64,000 nucleotides of DNA from Myxocyprinus asiaticus (lineage: Eukaryota; Chordata; Actinopteri; Cypriniformes; Catostomidae): the NCBI RefSeq assembly GCF_019703515.2, contig NC_059393.1, forward strand, positions 9,752,001 through 9,816,000, in the 5' to 3' direction. The notes beneath the pieces are model-generated. The model saw only the letters and a program-made list of their open reading frames with translations. It made no database searches and was not told the DNA's origin. This document shows positions 11,731-24,403 of the stretch, piece by piece (position 1 is the first letter of the stretch; the number at the start of each line of letters is the position of its first letter). The position numbers and the translations under genes are program-made.

Positions 11731-12564
11731 TGTGATGAGGAGGAGGGCGGGGCCGGGCCGGGCCATGAGTCCACATGACCAGCCCTCAATCGGGCAATGT
11801 AACAGTATAGAGATGGGCAAGGAGACGGTTCGCCTCCCTCTTTTGCCTCAGGCCAGGGAACCCCTGGCAAGACGTACACCCCCCCCTCCTTTCCAAGGGG
11901 GGGGGGGGCATTGCCCTTCCAGCCGCGCCTGCCAGCAAGCTTTCCCCGCCTTTCGAGACCTGGGAGGGAGACAAGGGGAGGGAAAAGAGGAGAGGGAAAG
12001 GGCAAGGCGGAGCAACAGTGAGAGAGAGGAGAGAGAGAAAAAAAAATTGCCGGTTCCCCGACACGCCGTTGCTTGGTCCTCGACCACTCCACCCTCTGAT
12101 GGATGACAGCCGCTCATCGCCAGGCAGACCGGAGCAAGTCCTCTGATCCCTGGCAGATGGAATGCCCCTCCGCATTCTGGCAGCCAGTAGTGAGCCCTTC
12201 CTCCCCTGGCAGTGGCTCCACCGCTCCAGGCGGCCGGCAGCGAGCCCCTCTTCCCCTTGCAGACGGCGGCTGTTTGGGTGGACGGCAGTGGCGAAGACTC
12301 CACAACAGCACATCCCTCCTTCTTCCCGGGCTTCGGCACCAATGTAACAGTATAGAGATGTGCAAGGAGGAGGTGGGATCTGGCTGAACAGTCAAAATAA
12401 TGTTTAATGATTAACTTAAAAAGACATAAACATAAACACACACGGCAGCTGCGTGTGGCTCTCTCTCCCCCGAACTGCCGTATCCGGTTTGGCCTTATCC
12501 CTCTCCTTGGCTGATTAGCCCGATTGGGGGCTCATGGCCAGGCCACGTCCTCCTCCTCATTACA
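11731..12564 (-). mobile_element. Miniature LTR retroelement (TRIM-like), no coding region
   Basis: Read on the minus strand, a 222-bp LTR (12564 to 12343, TGTAATGAGG...ACTGTTACA) is followed after one base by TGGTGCCGAAGCCCGGGA. That is a primer-binding-site-like sequence (about 12341-12323). About 500 bp of GC-rich non-coding interior follows, then a copy of only the LTR's last ~40 bases (about 11838-11798). The unit ends with 67 bp (11731-11797) that are an inverted copy of the LTR start, so both outer ends read TGTRATGAGGAGG inward. There is no gag/pol frame. The flanking pentamers ATATT/ATATG are a possible imperfect target duplication. Confidence 0.6.
12343..12564 (-). repeat. 222-bp LTR of the miniature retroelement
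   Basis: It has TG...CA ends with short inverted TGTAA/TTACA termini. It includes ATTAAA (minus strand, near 12400), a possible polyadenylation signal. The first ~60 bases recur inverted at 11731-11797 and the last ~40 recur directly at 11798-11838. Confidence 0.6.
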
Positions 12565-12649
12565 ATATGATATATAATATTATGTGTGTGTGTGTATGTA
12601 CAGTATTTGTTGAAATACAGCTGGATGTACAGCTGCAACCTGGTTCATC

Positions 12650-15450
12650 CTCAGGTGATTCCCTTCATCATTAGATGTTTCTGCGCTTATCACAACATCT
12701 TCTGAAGGGTGTGCCAGCCAGGTTGATTAGGCCTGACTTGAACCAGGTGGCTGACCAACTGCTCTTCTCTCCTTTGCCACAGCAACTGCGATGCTCCTTC
12801 TGTCTCTTGGCCGACTGTACTGCTGATTTTCCTGCACTGCTTCCCTTTGATGCCCAGTATCGTAGACACTTCACGGGATGAACCGTATCCTGCTTGCTTC
12901 CAATGACCACATGTCTGACCATGTGATCTTCCTTTCTTTGGCTCCAACCCATCGTGTGCACCTCCATTGCGCGACAGTCCCACTGTTCTTGCCATCCTTC
13001 CTCTGCCATGTGCCGTACTTCAAGCTGAACCATCTCCCTCCTCTCTTGGCTTTCCTGAACTATGGCTGTGGAATACTCCTAACGCCCAATCATCCAACTG
13101 CTATGGCACCAAAAATGTCTTTGTGATGTAATCTGAACTCTGCCTCCTTGACTGCTGTTGCGGCTGACCACTTCAGCCCAGTGCGATACTCAATCCCCGC
13201 TGTTCTCACCTTGATGTCTTTGCAATCTCTAAGGAGCATCACTTGCCTGACCATGGTCACCTGGAACTCTTCGACTAGGCCTCTAAATGGGAGCTGCAGT
13301 TTGGTACCTGAGCTAAACAGGTGGATGTTACTAAAGCTCTTGGGGACATCTAGCCATCTATTCAGTTGTCCACTGATATTCCTCTTTATTGCCTCAACTG
13401 TGATCATGGGGAATTCGTATACTAGGAGGGGCCAGAGAAGTCATGGCAGGACACCATGCTGGTAACACCAGGCTTTACAACTCCCTGGTAGGCCGCTCTT
13501 ATCCACTCCTCGGTCTGATCTACCACCTTCCTCATACTTGCGGTGTCTTTGAGAGTGTTGTCAAACCACTTTCCCATACTTTTAACTGGTTTCTCTGACA
13601 ACGTTGGGATCTCCTCACCCCCAAGCTGAATCTCATGTTGTTACCTACCTTCCCTTTCCATAGGACCAGATTTCTGGACTTGCTGGGTTTGAATGTCATC
13701 CTAGCCCATGTTACAAGCCTCGAGGTCTTCTAGCATCGACTTTCCCTCAATAACTGACCGAGTTAAGATCATGTCATCCATGAATGCTTGCATAGGTGGT
13801 TGTCATACTTTAGACCTCATCACTGGTCCACGGATTGGCTTTTCTGCAGATTTCATGAGCAGGTGCATCACTGTAGCGAACAAGATGACGGAAATTGTGC
13901 AACCTGTTACAATTCCAACCTCTAGCCTCTGCCACTCTGTTGTGTAGCTGCCCACCATGAACCTCATATTGAAGTTGCCAAAGTAATCTTTGAGCAGATC
14001 TTGGATGCTGTCTGGCACATGGTACTTCTTCAGGGTGGTTGTAACCAACTGATATGGGATCGAGCCATATGCATTTACCAGATCCAGCCAGAGGACTGCT
14101 AGATCTCCTTTGTGTTCCTCTGCCTCCCTAATGATCTGGGTGAGAGTGTTGGTGTGTTCCAGGCACTGATACCCCAGTTATTCCACCTTTTTGTACTCCT
14201 GTGTCAATGTAGTGGTTCCCCAACTTATACTGTGTCATTCTGCGGGCAATAATATCCAGGAAAATCCCCTCTGAATTTAGCAGCGAGCAGCAGAATTATG
14301 AGATCTCCATTGACTATTCTTCCTCAGGAATGATGCATCCCTTTGCGCTCTTCCAACTGTCTGGCATTCTTCCCTTCTTCCAAATACCTCTCATAAGCCT
14401 CCAGAGTCTTGTTGTTAATTTTGGGTAACTCTTATAAGGCAGGTAAGGGATCCCATCCGGACCTGGTGCAGATCCAGCCCTGACCTTCTTAATAATGTCT
14501 CTGACCTCAGAAACTCTACTTGTGGCTCAGAGGGGTTCAGCAGTCTCTCACACTCTCCTAGTTCCTGTTCTCTCCTCAGATCACTATGTGTCTTCCTCAG
14601 ATGTTCTTCTACCTCTTGCTTTGAGCACTGCAATCTGCCAGTTCTTCTGTCACTGAGCAATCTTTTGGAGAACCTGTATGGATTTGCTGTAAACTTGACT
14701 CTTTTCCTGGCTCTTTCTCTCCTGTTTTAACAATGATACTTAGCTTGCCACAGACTGAACAGTTGCTTCCTTAATGGATATCTCAGCTCTGCAATGCCCT
14801 GCCTTTCTTCTTTGCCTGCCTTGCGAAACTATTTGCTGTGCTGCCTGAGGTATTTTCTTATGGCTTTGATCCTCTGCTCTCTCCGTGATGGTTGCTAGGT
14901 CCCAGCAGTCATTTTCCCACAGGATTGTGGTGAAGGCCTCCAGCACTGCATCAACATCAGTGTCAAACTGCTCCCACTTGCCTCTTTCCGTGGCTTTAGG
15001 CCACTTCAGCATCCTTCTCCTTCCTGCAACCCCTTCCTTTCTGCTGGTGCCATACGTCCTCCCACTAGACTGGCTTGGCTTCAACTTAGACACCGAGTGC
15101 TGCCTTCATTTGCCCCAACCACCTCCTAGAGGGACCTCTAGGAGGTGGTTGGGGCAAATGAAGGCAGCACTCACGCTGTGGTGTGTCTCCTGGCGTGGCT
15201 CCTCCTCCATCTTAACAAGGCTCTCTGTCCTTGTGTGTGTGGCTTTTTGCAATGCGTTTGGGCAGCCCATCTTAGTGCGATGGATCTTTAGCCCCCTCTC
15301 GTTCTTCAACACTTTCCCACAGCTGCACGTTCTACAATCGGTGTCTAATCTCGTCGTCGGTCTCTCTTGCCTAGTCGTCATCACTGTCAGTCCTGAGAGG
15401 CACTCATTCTCCCCCCTCTCGGGCATCTCTGGGGGTATCTCTCACTATAT
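12650..15450 (-). pseudogene. Decayed non-LTR retrotransposon, R2/NeSL-like reverse transcriptase
   Basis: The element reads right to left in several frames. Near the start (15426-15300) is a zinc finger of the form CSCGK...RGLKIH...C. A conserved N-terminal stretch (WPKATERGKWEQFD, about 15010) follows. The reverse transcriptase is recognisable by AVLWLDLVNAYGSIP (about 14100-14056), GIVTGCTISVILF (about 13905) and the catalytic FMDDM (about 13790-13775). The thumb and post-RT region spans 13400-13090. The C-terminal part (12650-13030) is scrambled by frameshifts and no endonuclease motif can be read. Zinc finger plus this RT type suggests the R2-like group with a restriction-like endonuclease, but clade assignment is from memory of family motifs. 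Many frameshifts, stops and a palindrome at 15095-15172 make it a dead copy. Confidence 0.65.
15095..15172. repeat. Perfect 38-bp palindrome with 2-bp spacer
   Basis: Bases 15095-15132 are the exact reverse complement of 15135-15172, with GA between. It lies between the zinc finger and the RT-linker part of the retrotransposon relic and interrupts its reading frame. Confidence 0.9.
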
Positions 15451-15504
15451 CAATCTATAGCAATGTATTGATTTATGACACAGATGTTAGGCCCAATGCA
15501 GCCT

Positions 15505-15675
15505 CGGCATTCTGTTCTTGGCTGACAGATGTGGAACCTGACATGGTCTTCTGTTGTTGTAGCCCATACGCCTCAAGGTTTGAAATGTTGTGCAGGAGAT
15601 CAGCAGTTACAGAAATACTTCTGTACCAAAAATCTGGCACCAAAAATCATGCCACATTCGAAATCACCGAGATCA
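15505..15675 (-). mobile_element. Fragment of the CACTCACC-type MITE family
   Basis: The reverse complement of this stretch matches the interior of the complete element at 37096-37627. Shared blocks are GGCATGATTTTTGG, TGGCTGATCTCC-like sequence and CCTTGAGGCG-ATGGGCTACAACA. Both termini are missing. Confidence 0.6.
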
Positions 15676-15699
15676 TGTACGTCACCGTATGATCGTGTG

Positions 15700-15705
15700 T
15701 GTGTA

Positions 15706-15752
<47 letters not shown>
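15700..15752. repeat. (TG)/(TA)n/(CA)n microsatellite
   Basis: GTGTGT, then TA, then about 16 CA units directly bordering the Tc1 derivative that follows. Confidence 0.9.
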
Positions 15753-15754
<2 letters not shown>

Positions 15755-15756
<2 letters not shown>

Positions 15757-16277
15757 GTACCGTGCAAATGTCTTAGACACATAAGATGTTTAAAAAAAAA
15801 AAAAAACATTTGTCTTAAAATAGTTATTTATATCTTCAGCTTTAGTGTGTCATTAGGAAATATACATTTTAGACTCCCAAACATTATTTTTGCCAATAGA
15901 ATAGAACAGAAGAACAGGGAGCCCTACAACAGATGACATGACACCCACAGAGCCCCCCACTGAACACTGAGTCAGTCTAGGATTTCATGAATAGACAGAA
16001 GCAATTGAGACAGCCTAAATAGTTAGAAGAACTGTGGCTAATTCTCCAAGAAGCTTTGAACATCCTATATGTCAACAACCAAGACAAACTGTGTCCAGGT
16101 GTACCTAGGAGAATTGGTGGTGTTCTGAAGGCAAAGTCGGTCACACCAAATATTAATTTAGCTTTTTTTAATGTTTATTGGCCTTTGTATGACGTTAATT
16201 GATAAATGAAAACTATTTAGAAGACATCCTTACTATGCTACATTTTCACAAGTGCCTAAAATCTTTGCACAATACTG
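15755..16277 (+). mobile_element. Deleted Tc1/mariner element (GTGCAAA terminal family)
   Basis: The ends are CAGTACCGTGCAAATGTCTT (left) and the inverse of CAGTATTGTGCAAAGATTTT (right), each abutting TA. The interior keeps only the C-terminal end of a transposase. Around 15975-16160 the translation includes WDFMNRQKQLRQP, a stop, EELWLILQEALN and VPRRIGGVLKAK, the typical Tc1 tail. The DNA-binding and catalytic parts are deleted. Confidence 0.7.
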
Positions 16278-16297
16278 TATATATATATATATATATA

Positions 16298-17877
16298 CAG
16301 GTGCATCTCAATAAATTAGAATGTCGTGGAAAAGTTCATTTATTTCAGTAATTCAACTCGAATTGTGAAACTCATGTATTAAATAAATTCAATGCACACA
16401 GACTGAAGTAGTTTAAGTCTTTGGTTCTTTTAATTGTGATGATTTTGGCTCACATTTAACAAAAACCCACCAATTCACTATCTCAAAAAATTAGAATATT
16501 TTGACATGCCAATCAAGCTAATCAACTCAAAACACCTGCAAAGGTTTCCTGAGCCTTCAAAATGGTCTCTCAGTTTGGTTCACTAGGCTACACAATCATG
16601 GGGAAGACTGCTGATCTGACAGTTGTCCAGAAGACAATCACTGACACCCTTCACAAGGAGGGTAAGCCACAAACATTCATTGCCAAAGAAGCTGGCTGTT
16701 CACAGAGTGCTGTATCCAAGCTTTCATCCAAAGTTGAGTGGAAGGAAAAAGTGTGGAAGAAAAAGATGCACAACCAACTGAGAGAACCGCAGCCTTATGA
16801 TTGTCAAGCAAAATCGATTCAAGAATTTGGGTGAACTTCACAAGAAATGGACTGAGGCTGGGGTCAAGGCATCAAGAGCCACCACACACAGACATGTCAA
16901 GGAATTTGGCTACAGTTGTCGTATTCCTCTTGTCAAGCCACTCCTGAACCACAGACAACGTCAGAGGCATCTTACCTGGGCTAAGGAGAAGAAGAACTGG
17001 ACTGTTGCCCAGTGTTCCAAAGTCCTCTTTTCAGATGAGAGCAAGTTTTGTATTTCATTTGGAAACCAAGGTCCTAGAGTCTGGAGGAAGGGTGGAGAAG
17101 CTCATAGCCCAAGTTGCTTGAAGTCCAGTGTTAAGTTTCCACAGTCTGTGATGATTTGGGGTGCAATGTCATCTGCTGGTGTTGGTCCATTGTGTTTTTT
17201 GAAAACCAAAGTCACTGCACCCGTTTACCAAGAAATTTTGGAGCACTTCAGGCTTCCTTCTGCTGACCAGCTTTTTAAAGATGCTGATTTCATTTTCCAG
17301 CAGGATTTGGCACCTGCCCACACTGCCAAAAGCATCAAAAGTTGGTTAAATGACCATGGTGTTGGTGTGCTTGACTGGCCAGCAAACTCACCAGACCTGA
17401 ACCCCATAGAGAATCTATGGGGTATTGTCAAGAGGAAAATGAGAAACAAGAGACCAAAAAATGCAGATGAGCTGAAGGCCACTGTCAAAGAAACCTGGGC
17501 TTCCATACCACCTCAGCAGTACCACAAACTGATCACCTCCATGCCATGCCGAATTGAGGCAATAATTAAAGCAAAAGGAGCCCCTACCAAGTATTGAGTA
17601 CATATACAGTAAATGAACATACTTTCCAGAAGGCCAACAATTCACTAAAAATGTTTTTTTTATTGGTCTTATGATGTATTCTAATTTTTTGAGATAGTGA
17701 ATTGGTGGGTTTTTGTTAAATGTGAGCCAAAATCATCACAATTAAAAGAACCAAAGACTTAAACTACTTCAGTCTGTGTGCACTGAATTTATTTAATACT
17801 CAAATTTCACAATCTGAGTTGAATTACTGAAATAAATGAACTTTTCCACGACATTCTAATTTATTGAGATGCACCTG
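16298..17877 (+). mobile_element. Nearly complete Tc1/mariner element with long IR/DR ends
   Basis: The 1580-bp element has TA on both sides (16296-97 and 17878-79) and inverted repeats of about 200 bp. The outer motif GTGCATCTCAATAAATTAGA and an inner relative CTATCTCAAAAAATTAGAAT occur in each arm, i.e. an IR/DR arrangement as in Sleeping Beauty-type elements. It carries one transposase gene with a frame disruption. It is the best preserved transposon in the window. Confidence 0.85.
16562..17597 (+). pseudogene. Tc1 transposase, DD34E, disrupted by frameshift
   Basis: The N-terminal part (16562 to about 16740) carries a paired-like helix-turn-helix (FIAKEAGCSQSAVSKL). The reading frame is lost between about 16740 and 16797, then continues uninterrupted to the stop at 17597 (AKGAPTKY, a typical Tc1 end). 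The catalytic triad is present: D in VLFSDESKF, D in FIFQQDLAPAHT, and E in NSPDLNPIENLWG. There are 34 residues between the second D and E, the Tc1 DD34E spacing. The enzyme would cut and paste at TA sites. As it stands no full-length protein can be made; only small indels separate it from an intact frame. Confidence 0.8.
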
Positions 17878-17887
17878 TATATATACA

Positions 17888-19498
<1,611 letters not shown>

Positions 19499-19587
<89 letters not shown>
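19499..19587. repeat. (TA)n(CA)n microsatellite
   Basis: About 23 TA units then about 20 CA units, starting exactly at the TA that follows the Tc1 end. Confidence 0.95.
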
Positions 19588-19589
<2 letters not shown>

Positions 19590-20309
19590 TTCCTCATGAA
19601 GTTCACACACACACACACAAAATGACTTGCACTTTCCACTTCCTTAAATAAACCCTATTAAAATAAGGTTAGCGCGGCAGTAAAGCCTGAAAATATCACT
19701 GTTTGGCAGTCTGCCTGCTTCAGTCCAAGAACAACTGTGTTCTAACATGTGAATCCACCCATAGTCACACAAACACACTAACTAAAGTAAATAGGGCTGA
19801 GACTATCAGCATAAGTCAATTATTCTTTTTTAGGTCAAAAGATTATCAAAATTGTATTCCTCAGATGTTGTTTTTAAGACCTCATCTACAATACACATTT
19901 TTCTGGAGAACTGTGAGATGATTATTATTGTGATTTAGTACTGGCTTTCTTGTATAGAGTATAGACTCTGCTACAAAACCTAGTGAGCTGCCTTGCTGTC
20001 TACTGCCTTTACAGGCAGCACGTAACTAAATTGAGCCTCATACATGACCAGTTTGGATTGCTCTACATGGGCAGCAACTCTGTTCATCATAGAAATAGCA
20101 CTTCTCACACGAATCACATTGGAGACTCAGTTTTGACTTTAGGCATTAGCATGTTGCTATGCTATCGATGTGATACTCTAATAAACATAAAAATAAATAA
20201 TACACACACATATTTGATAAAGTCCATTTTTAATTAGATTTAATTTTGTTTTAATCTATAATTTTCAGTTTTGAAAGAATGACCTTTCAAAAAAACAAAA
20301 AAACAAATA
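19588..20309. other. Intergenic DNA with a GGCAGC repeat fragment
   Basis: A block at about 19955-20030 (CTCTGCTACAAAACCTAGTGAG, then GCCTTTACAGGCAGCACG) matches the repeat seen at 6086 and 21775. A short CA run lies near 19605. No gene seen. Confidence 0.45.
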
Positions 20310-20455
20310 TTCCTGTTTTGAATACTATTCTGATGCTAGTGAACACTTTTCATACCACTGTCTCCTTAAGATGATTTGCTTATGCTTTCCTCTTTTGTAA
20401 GTTGCTTTGGATAAAAGTGTCTGCCAAATGAATAAATGTAAAATGTAAATGTAAT
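20310..20455 (+). mobile_element. 5'-truncated L2-type LINE tail
   Basis: It carries the 3' tail of the L2 copy at 39.5-41.4 kb: CATACCACTGTCTCCTTAAG, then TTTGGATAAAAGTGTCTGCC and a terminal ATGTAAA/ATGTAA repeat. It is about 145 bp long, a dead-on-arrival insertion. Confidence 0.75.
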
Positions 20456-20867
20456 GTTGATTTTTAATCAACATTTCTCTAGCTTCATTTGTCACCATCT
20501 TGAATGGATTTTTTTCCACTGAGCTCGTCACAACACACTGTTGGATTTCCTTCTCCATGAACGATACAAGTGAGGCTGCCTTACAGTTTGCCCAAAACAA
20601 GATACAGTATCTCAGAAGGCAGCATAATTAAGGTTAACTTTTTGGATAGCCTTGATGTCTGGAGTGCGCCAATAGCCGGGTTGCCATTAGCATATTTTTA
20701 TGCAATTTTTGGGATACTGCATAAAAAATGCTGGATGGAAACACCAAGATGCAAATACATTTAGCAAAAATGTGCATTAAAAAACAACATATATACTCAC
20801 TTTTTTCTGCAGGACATGGTCACAAACTACGATGGAAACACATTTACCGATTATACTCTAATATAAT

Positions 20868-21610
20868 TGTGGCGGACCGATCTACCCCTCCCTTTCGTCA
20901 TCGTCACCCTGCCTCTGAGGGCCATCCTTCAGCCAAGCTCATGACGGGATTAGACAGCAGAGAGAGGAAGGGCATAGTTAATAAGCCTCGTTTGGCTACC
21001 ACCCCTAGAGTCGCGAGTTCGAATCCAGAGCATGCTGAGTGACTCCAGCCAGGTCTCCTAAGCAACCAAATAGGGAGGGTAGAGTCACATGGGGTAATCT
21101 CCTCGTGATCGCTATAATGTGGTTCACTCTCAGTGGGGCGCGTGGTGAGTTGTGCGTGGATGCTGCAGAGAAAAGCGTGAAGCCTCCACACACGCTAGGT
21201 CTCCGTGGTAACGCGCTCAACAAGCCACGTGTTAAGATGCACGGATTGACGGTCTCAGATGCAGAGGCAACTGAGATTTGTCCTCCGCCACCTGGACTGA
21301 GGCGAGTCACTACACCACCACGAGGACTTAGAGCGCATTGGGAATTGGGCATTCCAAATTGGGGAGAACACGGTGAGAAAAAAATAAATAAATAAAAAAT
21401 AATTTGGGTCTGTCGGACCCCGCTCAAGCCTGGGCCATACCTTGGACACCACCCCGACCTTCACGGAGCCCTATTTCACTGCGAGCATGCCAGGATCCCC
21501 TTTATTTTGGTCATCATTCCCCCTGAACACTATTTTTCCCATTTATTATTTTCAATAAATGCCTCTCCAAGGCTTGACACCACACTCTGTCTCTTGCTCG
21601 CCCCGTCACA
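20868..21610 (+). mobile_element. Solo LTR, interrupted by a SINE
   Basis: It begins TGTGGCGGACCGA and ends CCCCGTCACA, with TG/CA termini and short inverted TGTG/CACA ends. The flanking pentamers are ATAAT and GTAAT (four of five match). AATAAA at about 21553 precedes the end, as expected for an LTR polyadenylation signal. No internal retroviral-type coding sequence is present, so recombination between LTRs is the likely origin. The SINE occupies about 20970-21400. Confidence 0.65.
20970..21400 (+). mobile_element. tRNA-derived SINE, copy 1 (5' end degenerate)
   Basis: It is collinear with the SINE at 46011-46435. Shared landmarks are CACCCCT-GAGT, B box GTTCGAATCC (21017-21026), GACTCCAGCCAGGTCTCC, GGTAGAGTCACATGGGGTAA, and GGGAATTGGGCATTCCAAAT near the end, then an A-rich tail (AAATA repeats). 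The A box is no longer recognisable. It lies inside the solo LTR. Confidence 0.8.
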
Positions 21611-21780
21611 GTAATTTATATACTATATTTATATATAGATGCGCATCAGTGCCACAGTGGCTTCAGCTTCCATTTGTATTTTGCATCAGTTTCCCCAGAA
21701 GTGTATTTGCAAATTGTTTTTGCCATTTTCAGATTTTGTGCATTAATTAAATTTGCAACTTCAATGGAAACCTGGCTTAT

Positions 21781-24376
21781 AATGCCTTAAAATACTGCCC
21801 ACTTAGGCAGCTCACTAGGTTATGGAACAGAGCCATACACGCACATACAGTAGACACAGCCGCACAAGCTGTATGTTCAACTAATAAATTTAACATGTCC
21901 CTAGCGGCACTAACTTTGCATCTGGGGCCCATTTGCAGCCATTTAATATCTACTGCCCACCAAGAGAAGCCACGACATGGGTTCCTCCCCATGGGCCCAT
22001 TGATTAGGCAAGATCAGCTGATGATGAAAAATAACTGGGATGTTCACAATGTGTACTGACAGCTGAACATTGTCCAGACATCAGAATGTCATGGTCAGCT
22101 GTGGCCTTGAGATGTCATTAATGCTTTTTAACCAACTGCATTACACTTACACACACGCTTTCGGTCTCATTCAAATACTTTATTGCTGTCATCCATAAAA
22201 TTTAATGGAAGACACAGATTCTTCCCCTTTATCGAGACAAACACACAGGCAGGCTTATGATATTGGACACTATCTCTTGGCCACATGTCCTCCAATAAAG
22301 CAATGCACAGACCGTCTTTCTGTCTAAAAGAACTCCCATGAGATAACGGGGAGGCGACTCATTCTGATATTAGCTGCTGAGAATAGACCGGTGACTGACT
22401 GTATGTTTCCACAGACACTGGGCTAATGATTAAATGAACACAGGAGAGCAAAAGTTTTAAATGACAGCCTCTGTATAGAGCTGCAATGATAAATAAATAA
22501 AATAAATAGTCTTGCATATTCAGACTTTTGACTATCGGCATAAGGTCTGTTCCACATTGCAGCTTATTCTGGCCAAGAACCGGCCACTTTGATCGGAAGA
22601 GCCAGATGTGATCGCAAAATAAATCCTGACAGGGTGATCGTGATCATTTTGCGATGACAACTGGCTGACTGTACCTTATCCCGCTTATTACACGGCTACT
22701 ATCCTAATAAATAAATACTTGTATGACTGGTCTGATGGGTGGAAATGCGGTTGTTACTCAGAAATATTAGACAGCCAGATGGCGCCATTGACAATTCAAA
22801 TTAGAGTATTCCAGAGAGCCGTGTAATCTGATATAGATTATTACAATAATAGACTGGTGAGGAAAAGGATCAATTCAAAAACTAACACGGAAATGTCTGC
22901 AAATGGTTTTTAATAAAAATGGGTAAAAACAGCCTTTTCGTTATCTCGGACATCCCTGTTTGTCACTGAGCATATTAATTTTTACTTGATAGTTCCTCCA
23001 CTTGACATTTTTGTGGTCATTTACTCAAAAATATTGTTAAAAAGTTTAAAAAATGTATGAAACCAGCATGAATGCACTTGGCATACGCATTTTAAGGTAG
23101 ACTTTTTAGTAAATTATGTCAGAGTTGTGAACTATCCCTTTAACATAGACCCAAATCCTTTATCAACACACAGCGCCCACAACCTGTTACATCACCGTTT
23201 TGGAAAGAAATGGCAAGTCTACCTGAGTTCTGTGCTTGCTCATGTGTGTGATGTTTGGGTGTTATGCAAGGTGGGCTGTGGGTGGACATGACTCACTTCG
23301 ACCCTTAAAATGACTACATGACTCACTCTTCCAGCTGCCTGATATTTAGATTGTGAGTCTTAAAGACAGAATGAACATGCTGAGAGCACCTTGATCGTCC
23401 ACCCCGCAGACAATCAATGCCAACCTGCAGCTGTGTGTCATCAGACTGCCTCCAGAGGGAAACATCAACTCTTTTTAATCTCATCAAGTTTAGCTAATGA
23501 TAGCAGAATTGCAGGGATGGATTCTCCACCATGCTAAACGAATCAAACAATGTTTGGCAGGTGGCTGCCAAGTTTGAGTGAGTCAAGAAGTGTCATGGAA
23601 AGCAGCTGTAGGGAAATACTGTGGTTGAACACTGAAATGCACAGTTTGGAAGTTTTGATATGAGCTACACATATTCAAATGTTCAAGCATAAATGTGTGA
23701 GGTGGAGATCGTAACATTGCAGATTGGGTGATGGCACTACCAAGTTTTGGTAATGCCACAATAGCTAGCACTTATTTAACTATTTGTCTCTCTTTCAGGA
23801 TATCAGTGAGGACTGCTGGTCAAAAAATCACACAATTAAATTACATTCCATTGGCGAAGCTGATGTTTAATATTGTGTTTCCCGACTTTTTGGATCATTC
23901 CTAAGTCCTTGCGATCTTTTCATTTGGTTGCTAATAGGTGAGGAGACTTTTGGCATGGCTGGGTGGGTTTCTGTTACGAAAAAGATCATATGGTGTTTCA
24001 GAGAAAGACAAGCTGTCACAGAGTCTGTAAAACACAGCTTGTCTGTTGGCACCCTGTCCTCTAAATTAATTTTAAAGCCCTCAGAGGATAACTGTAGCTG
24101 CCATTATGTCTAAGTACTTTGTTTTTGTTAGCATTACATTTGAAAACATAATATAAATAAAAACTATTAGGTTCCTGCGAGATTCCCACAAGGTCTACGT
24201 GAAATTGAGAGAAATGACCTGTCAAGAACATGTTACTACAAAATGTTCACTACAAAATCAAATGAGAAAAAAAAAGTATATTTTGTATATAGAAAATGAA
24301 ACTAGTTTCTATTCCAAATTCTTCTAATTACTGTAATGTGGAAAAAATATGATCCATTATTTAAATATCTGGTGGT
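21781..24376. other. Intergenic DNA, mostly unrecognised
   Basis: The first ~55 bp carry the inverted copy of the GGCAGC repeat (CCCACTTAGGCAGCTCAC). Isolated motif AACTATCCCTTTAA at about 23128 is the terminal sequence of a common fish MITE. No coding region found. Confidence 0.4.
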
Positions 24377-24403
24377 GTATATATATATATATATATATAT
24401 ATA
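24377..24403. repeat. (TA)n microsatellite
   Basis: Thirteen TA units. Confidence 0.9.

Larger units (their letters stand above)
20672..21780. mobile_element. MITE host of a nested solo LTR and SINE
   Basis: The left edge AATAGCCGGGTTGCCATTAG and the inverse of the right edge (ATAAGCCAGGTTTCCATTG) form terminal inverted repeats. The interior on both sides shares A-rich TTTTGCAAAT-like motifs. Removing the LTR at 20868-21610 leaves a MITE of about 365 bp. Confidence 0.5.

Noticed and set aside
11595..12441. Long overlapping Gly/Pro/Ser-rich frames on both strands
   Set aside because: They lie in the GC-rich interior of the miniature LTR element, overlap in several frames and show no domain.
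20868..21610. Endogenous retrovirus
   Set aside because: Only a solo LTR is present; no gag, pol or env remnants are found beside it.
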